From positions 186,001 through 250,000 of the forward strand of contig NZ_OEQK01000007.1 of the NCBI RefSeq assembly GCF_900240405.1: DNA of 64,000 nucleotides. Direction: 5' to 3'. Origin of the DNA: Salirhabdus sp. Marseille-P4669. Its GTDB lineage: Bacteria; Bacillota; Bacilli; Bacillales; Alkalibacillaceae. Below, piece after piece: positions 61,481 through 64,000 of this stretch. The position numbers and the translations under genes are program-made. A model generated the notes under the pieces. That model was not told the origin of the DNA and searched no databases. It saw only the letters and a program-made list of their open reading frames with translations. How positions within the stretch are numbered: position 1 is the stretch's first letter; each line of letters starts with the position of its first letter.

Positions 61481-61527
61481 TTGACAAATATAGTAACTCC
61501 ACGATAAACTAATTGTAAAGATTATAA
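61481..61527 (+). promoter_or_regulatory. perR promoter with Per box
   Basis: TTGACA (61481-61486) with a -10 near 61504-61510 (ATAAACT) is followed at once by TTGTAAAGATTATAA (61513-61527). That matches the PerR consensus TTATAATNATTATAA at 13 of 15 positions. This predicts PerR autoregulation, as known in B. subtilis. Confidence 0.75.
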
Positions 61528-61601
61528 AGTAAGAATAATACTTTAAAAATAGGTGACGTCCAAAGAGCGTATAAATAATAACGAAAGAGAGGTGCATGGC
61601 G

Positions 61602-62033
61602 GTGGCAGACCAACTCCAGGAAGCATTGGATTTATTGAGAGATTCAGGTGTACGTATTACCCCACAGCGTCATGCCGTGTTGGAATACTTAATTAAGTCG
61701 ATGAAACACCCAACAGCTGATGAGATTTATAAGGCATTGGAAGGTAAGTTTCCGAATATGAGTGTTGCGACGGTTTATAATAATTTGCGAGTATTTCGTG
61801 AAATTGGATTAGTCCGTGAGTTATCCTACGGGGATGCATCCAGTCGATTTGACTTCAAGACGTCCGATCATTACCATATTATCTGCAATTCGTGCGGAAA
61901 AATTGTGGATTTCCATTATCCGAAGCTGGATGAAGTGGAATCCCTTGCAGAGCAGGTTACAGGATTTAATGTAAGTCATCATCGTTTAGAAGTGTACGGT
62001 GAATGTGATGATTGTAAAGAAATGAAGCATTAA
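61602..62033 (+). CDS. perR: Peroxide-responsive repressor PerR
   Basis: This 143-residue Fur-family metalloregulator represses peroxide-defence genes until its iron site is oxidised. The helix-turn-helix is [29 protein letters not shown]. The regulatory metal residues are in [25 protein letters not shown] and [17 protein letters not shown]. Two CxxC pairs bind structural zinc. GTG 61602 is preferred over ATG 61596 because AGAGG is better spaced from it. It sits in the bcp-perR-ygzB order of B. subtilis. Confidence 0.95.
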   Translation: MADQLQEALDLLRDSGVRITPQRHAVLEYLIKSMKHPTADEIYKALEGKFPNMSVATVYNNLRVFREIGLVRELSYGDASSRFDFKTSDHYHIICNSCGKIVDFHYPKLDEVESLAEQVTGFNVSHHRLEVYGECDDCKEMKH

Positions 62034-62044
62034 TAGCATTTGAG

Positions 62045-62079
62045 AAACTAGGAGCCATTTATGGGAACCTAGTTTTTTT
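62045..62079 (+). terminator. Terminator after perR
   Basis: AAACTAGG with CCTAGTTT, plus an inner pair of GCC/GGG-type bases, and seven T residues. Confidence 0.88.
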
Positions 62080-62117
62080 ATTGCTTGTTTCGTTTGTTGT
62101 GTGAGCTGTAACGTAAA

Positions 62118-62168
62118 TAAAAAACAAGCATACTTTGATTTCGAGCTTAATATAATCAAAGTATGCTT
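62118..62168 (-). terminator. Terminator of ygzB
   Basis: AAGCATACTTTGATT and AATCAAAGTATGCTT are perfect inverted 15-mers; on the minus strand they are followed by GTTTTTTA. It lies just downstream of the ygzB stop. Confidence 0.92.
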
Positions 62169-62184
62169 TGTTTAAATTGGGCAT

Positions 62185-62559
62185 TTACATTTTATGTGTT
62201 TCTTCCGCATTATTCTTCTTGGAGTTGTAGTCTTCGTTAAATTCTTTACCTTCTAGGTTCTTATCAAGTGTTAATGGTTGGTCACAGTGCATACACATAT
62301 CTACTCGTCCTAGCATTTTGGTTGGTTTCTCACAGCTTGGACATATAATACTGACGGTCCTGGTAGAGAGCAAGCCAATCCAGAAGTATACAACAGTACT
62401 TAGAATAATCGAAATGGTACCTAGAATCATTAGGGTAACCATTAACCATTCGTGCTGTTTAAAGAATAAGCCAATATACATTAAAATCATACCAGCAAAT
62501 ACTAATATAAGGGCAAAAGTACGGATTTTATTAATTTTACTTTTATATTTTAACGCCAC
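62185..62559 (-). CDS. ygzB: YgzB family membrane protein
   Basis: This 124-residue UPF0295 protein has two membrane helices ([21 protein letters not shown] and [25 protein letters not shown]), then a [24 protein letters not shown] zinc-ribbon and an acidic tail. GTG 62559 follows AAGGAGG and gives the usual YgzB start [15 protein letters not shown]; a longer frame from 62604 is less likely. Position beside perR is conserved in B. subtilis. Function unknown. Confidence 0.92.
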   Translation of the reverse strand: MALKYKSKINKIRTFALILVFAGMILMYIGLFFKQHEWLMVTLMILGTISIILSTVVYFWIGLLSTRTVSIICPSCEKPTKMLGRVDMCMHCDQPLTLDKNLEGKEFNEDYNSKKNNAEETHKM

Positions 62560-62729
62560 AGGTTGTCCTCCTTTTTTCAATAGATGCTCATTTTTTTGTT
62601 GCAATTTATATCAATAGAAGTATAGCATAATTTTATCTGATATTTGATGACAAGGAAAAAGGATTTTGGAATTTTGCTGTAGAAATAAGTAAAGACATTT
62701 TATTACAGTGCGAATTTTTCTGGAAAGGC

Positions 62730-62762
62730 CCTTCGTTTGAAAAACAAAAGACGAAGGTTTTT
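62730..62762 (+). terminator. Terminator-like hairpin just before ygxA
   Basis: CCTTCGT (62730-62736) and ACGAAGG (62751-62757), with inner TTTG/CAAA pairing, is followed by TTTTTA. It is only 26 bases upstream of the ygxA start and no gene precedes it on this strand after the perR terminator. Confidence 0.7.
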
Positions 62763-62787
62763 ATAGATTTTATTGGAGGCGTTGAGC

Positions 62788-63657
62788 ATGGAGGATTTGT
62801 TAAGACCAATTTATCAAGAGAGAGCAAGCCATTCGAATACGTTGGGGATATTGTATATAGAAAAGCAAAAGCCGATAAGCCCAATCACAGATAACTTTGA
62901 TAGCATTTTGTTGATTATCGTTAAGGATGCTGAGGACCCGTGGTACATTAAGCATTATGAGTATGGCGATGAGAAGAGTGCCGCGATGCACATTGTCGAT
63001 GAGCGGCAGCTGAACCATTGGATTGAGACAAGTGGATATCGCAGTATGCTGGAATGGGTCATCAATGGGAAGGTCGTATTCGATCGCAATGAATTTGTCG
63101 AGAATTTAAAGGAAGAGCTTCGTGTCTTTCCAGAGGAGAAGCGGGGCTTACGAAAGGTTATCGAATTTGCGAAGCTGATCCGTTCTTACCGGCAATCGAA
63201 GGATTTGTTTGAGACAAAGCAATTTCTAGATGCGTATAATGAAATGGTACGTTCTCTACATTATTTAGCAAGATTAGCAGTTATCGAAAAAGGTCTTCAC
63301 CCGGAAGTGACCGTATGGAAACAGGTGAAGCAAATCTCTCCAGACATCTATAAGCTATATGAAGAATTAACCCATAGTCATGAATCTACGGAAAAACGAG
63401 TAGAATTAATGCTGCTGGCAACGGAATTTGAAATCAATTCCCGTGCAAAATCCTGCTCGCAATATTTATTAGATGTGATGAACACGAAGGTCAACTGGTC
63501 GATTGGCGACTTAAAAGTACATCCAGCCGTACAACCATATGCACTTGATTTAAGTGCACTACTTGAATATTTAGTCGAGCGTCATATTGTTTCGGTTGTG
63601 AATATAGAAACAAAAGGACAGGGAATTTATCATCGTACGTATAAGGTAATGGAATAA
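62788..63657 (+). CDS. ygxA: YgxA family nucleotidyltransferase-like protein
   Basis: This 289-residue protein resembles the nucleotidyltransferase-like YgxA of B. subtilis: N-terminal domain with ILLIIVKDAEDPWYIKHYEYG and WVINGKVVFDRNEFVENLKEELR, then a long helical domain (RSYRQSKDLFETKQFLDAYNEMVRSLHYLARLAVIEKG), ending RTYKVME. The ATG at 62788 follows GGAGG by 8 bases; a TTG at 62773 is less likely. ygxA precedes an rRNA operon in B. subtilis, as apparently here. Activity is unknown. Confidence 0.92.
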   Translation: MEDLLRPIYQERASHSNTLGILYIEKQKPISPITDNFDSILLIIVKDAEDPWYIKHYEYGDEKSAAMHIVDERQLNHWIETSGYRSMLEWVINGKVVFDRNEFVENLKEELRVFPEEKRGLRKVIEFAKLIRSYRQSKDLFETKQFLDAYNEMVRSLHYLARLAVIEKGLHPEVTVWKQVKQISPDIYKLYEELTHSHESTEKRVELMLLATEFEINSRAKSCSQYLLDVMNTKVNWSIGDLKVHPAVQPYALDLSALLEYLVERHIVSVVNIETKGQGIYHRTYKVME

Positions 63658-63689
63658 AAGGGAACCTCTTAATAGATAAGATAGTAGAG

Positions 63690-63738
63690 AAATAGCTTTT
63701 CGTTTCTTACTTGAGGGATCGAAAAGCTATTTCTTTCT
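63690..63738 (+). terminator. Terminator after ygxA
   Basis: AAATAGCTTTTCG and CGAAAAGCTATTT are perfect inverted 13-mers followed by CTTTCTT. Confidence 0.85.
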
Positions 63739-63864
63739 TAAATAGTGTGGCAGCTACCTGATAGGTGCATATAGTAGTTGTTGTGTTTGATTCGATTTGT
63801 TATTCTTATAAAGTTGTTAATAAGAGTGTTTTCTTTCTTCCTGATAAAAAGTTAGAAAAAAGTG

Positions 63865-64000
63865 TTGACGGTGATTTTATTTCCATGTTATATTTATATC
63901 CGTCGCTGAAACGACAACAACACAAAAGGAAACATTAATCCAAAAATTGGTTCTTGCTTTCCTGTTGAAAACTATGTTAAATTAGTTACTGTTGCTGCGA
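63865..64000 (+). promoter_or_regulatory. Tandem rRNA operon promoter region
   Basis: P1: TTGACG (63865-63870), then TATATT (about 63889-63894), followed by GTCG-CTGAA-ACGAC, the hairpin commonly seen at the start of Bacillus rrn leaders. P2: TTGCTT about 60 bases on, 17-base spacer, TTAAAT, then a second GCTGCGA at the window end. The gene after ygxA in B. subtilis is 16S rRNA of an rrn operon. The 16S gene itself is beyond the window. Confidence 0.7.

Noticed and set aside
1..64000. CRISPR array, prophage or insertion sequence
   Set aside because: No regularly spaced direct repeats of 25-40 bases, no transposase, integrase or phage structural genes seen.

Overview
The window is chromosomal DNA of a low-GC, spore-forming member of the Bacillaceae. 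It encodes SspK, a gamma-type SASP and YpzG/YfhE-type small sporulation-associated proteins. Ribosome-binding sites are strong AGGAGG types, and regulation uses T-boxes, PerR and ECF sigma factors. The backbone follows the Bacillus subtilis order yfhE - recX - yfhH - sspK - yfhJ - yfhP - mutY - sspE - ygaC - ygaD - ygaE - gsaB - ygaF(bcp) - perR - ygzB - ygxA - rRNA operon. The last 140 bases look like tandem rRNA promoters. It is not B. subtilis itself: about 33 kb separates ygaE from ygaF, with gsaB left inside it.

Layout. 1-4.4 kb: an autoregulated MarR repressor with an MMPL/RND exporter, a small membrane protein and a GNAT enzyme. 4.5-10.2 kb: a minus-strand five-gene oligopeptide ABC importer. 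10.3-14.1 kb: a YxlEFG-like ABC exporter and a six-LysM cell-wall protein. 14.2-15.7 kb: tRNA-Ala, a dense cluster of DnaA-box-like 9-mers, YfhE, REP-like repeats, and a GNAT gene whose 5' leader folds like a tRNA. 15.8-25.7 kb: the recX-to-ygaE backbone. 26-30 kb: a giant YhcR-type cell-wall nuclease/5'-nucleotidase. 30.3-37.6 kb: a nucleosidase, a stand-alone glutamate synthase large subunit and gsaB. 37.8-39.4 kb: an ECF sigma factor with its membrane anti-sigma. 39.4-46.6 kb: a complete trpEGDCFBA operon behind tandem Trp T-boxes. 46.7-58.3 kb: accessory genes, including a second histidyl-tRNA synthetase behind a His-codon leader peptide, a phosphotransferase behind another short leader ORF plus terminator, a probable small RNA, and a CPA2 antiporter. 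58.6-64 kb: K+ channel, methyltransferase remnant, bcp, a 2-hydroxyacid dehydrogenase, PduO-type adenosyltransferase, perR, ygzB, ygxA and the rRNA promoter region.

The most striking signals are RNA-level control elements. (i) The GNAT leader at 15.5-15.7 kb contains a tRNA-like cloverleaf and a set of mutually exclusive helices that end on the Shine-Dalgarno sequence. (ii) The hisS leader at 51.1 kb encodes a peptide with four consecutive His codons, followed by a terminator. (iii) The phosphotransferase leader at 52.6 kb encodes a 28-residue peptide with an Arg-Ala-Lys motif, followed by a terminator. (iv) An unassigned RNA lies at 54.9 kb. (v) At 14.5 kb a DNA-level signal, nine DnaA-box-like sites, lies far from any dnaA gene in the window. 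Names and functions come from reading the sequence without database searches.
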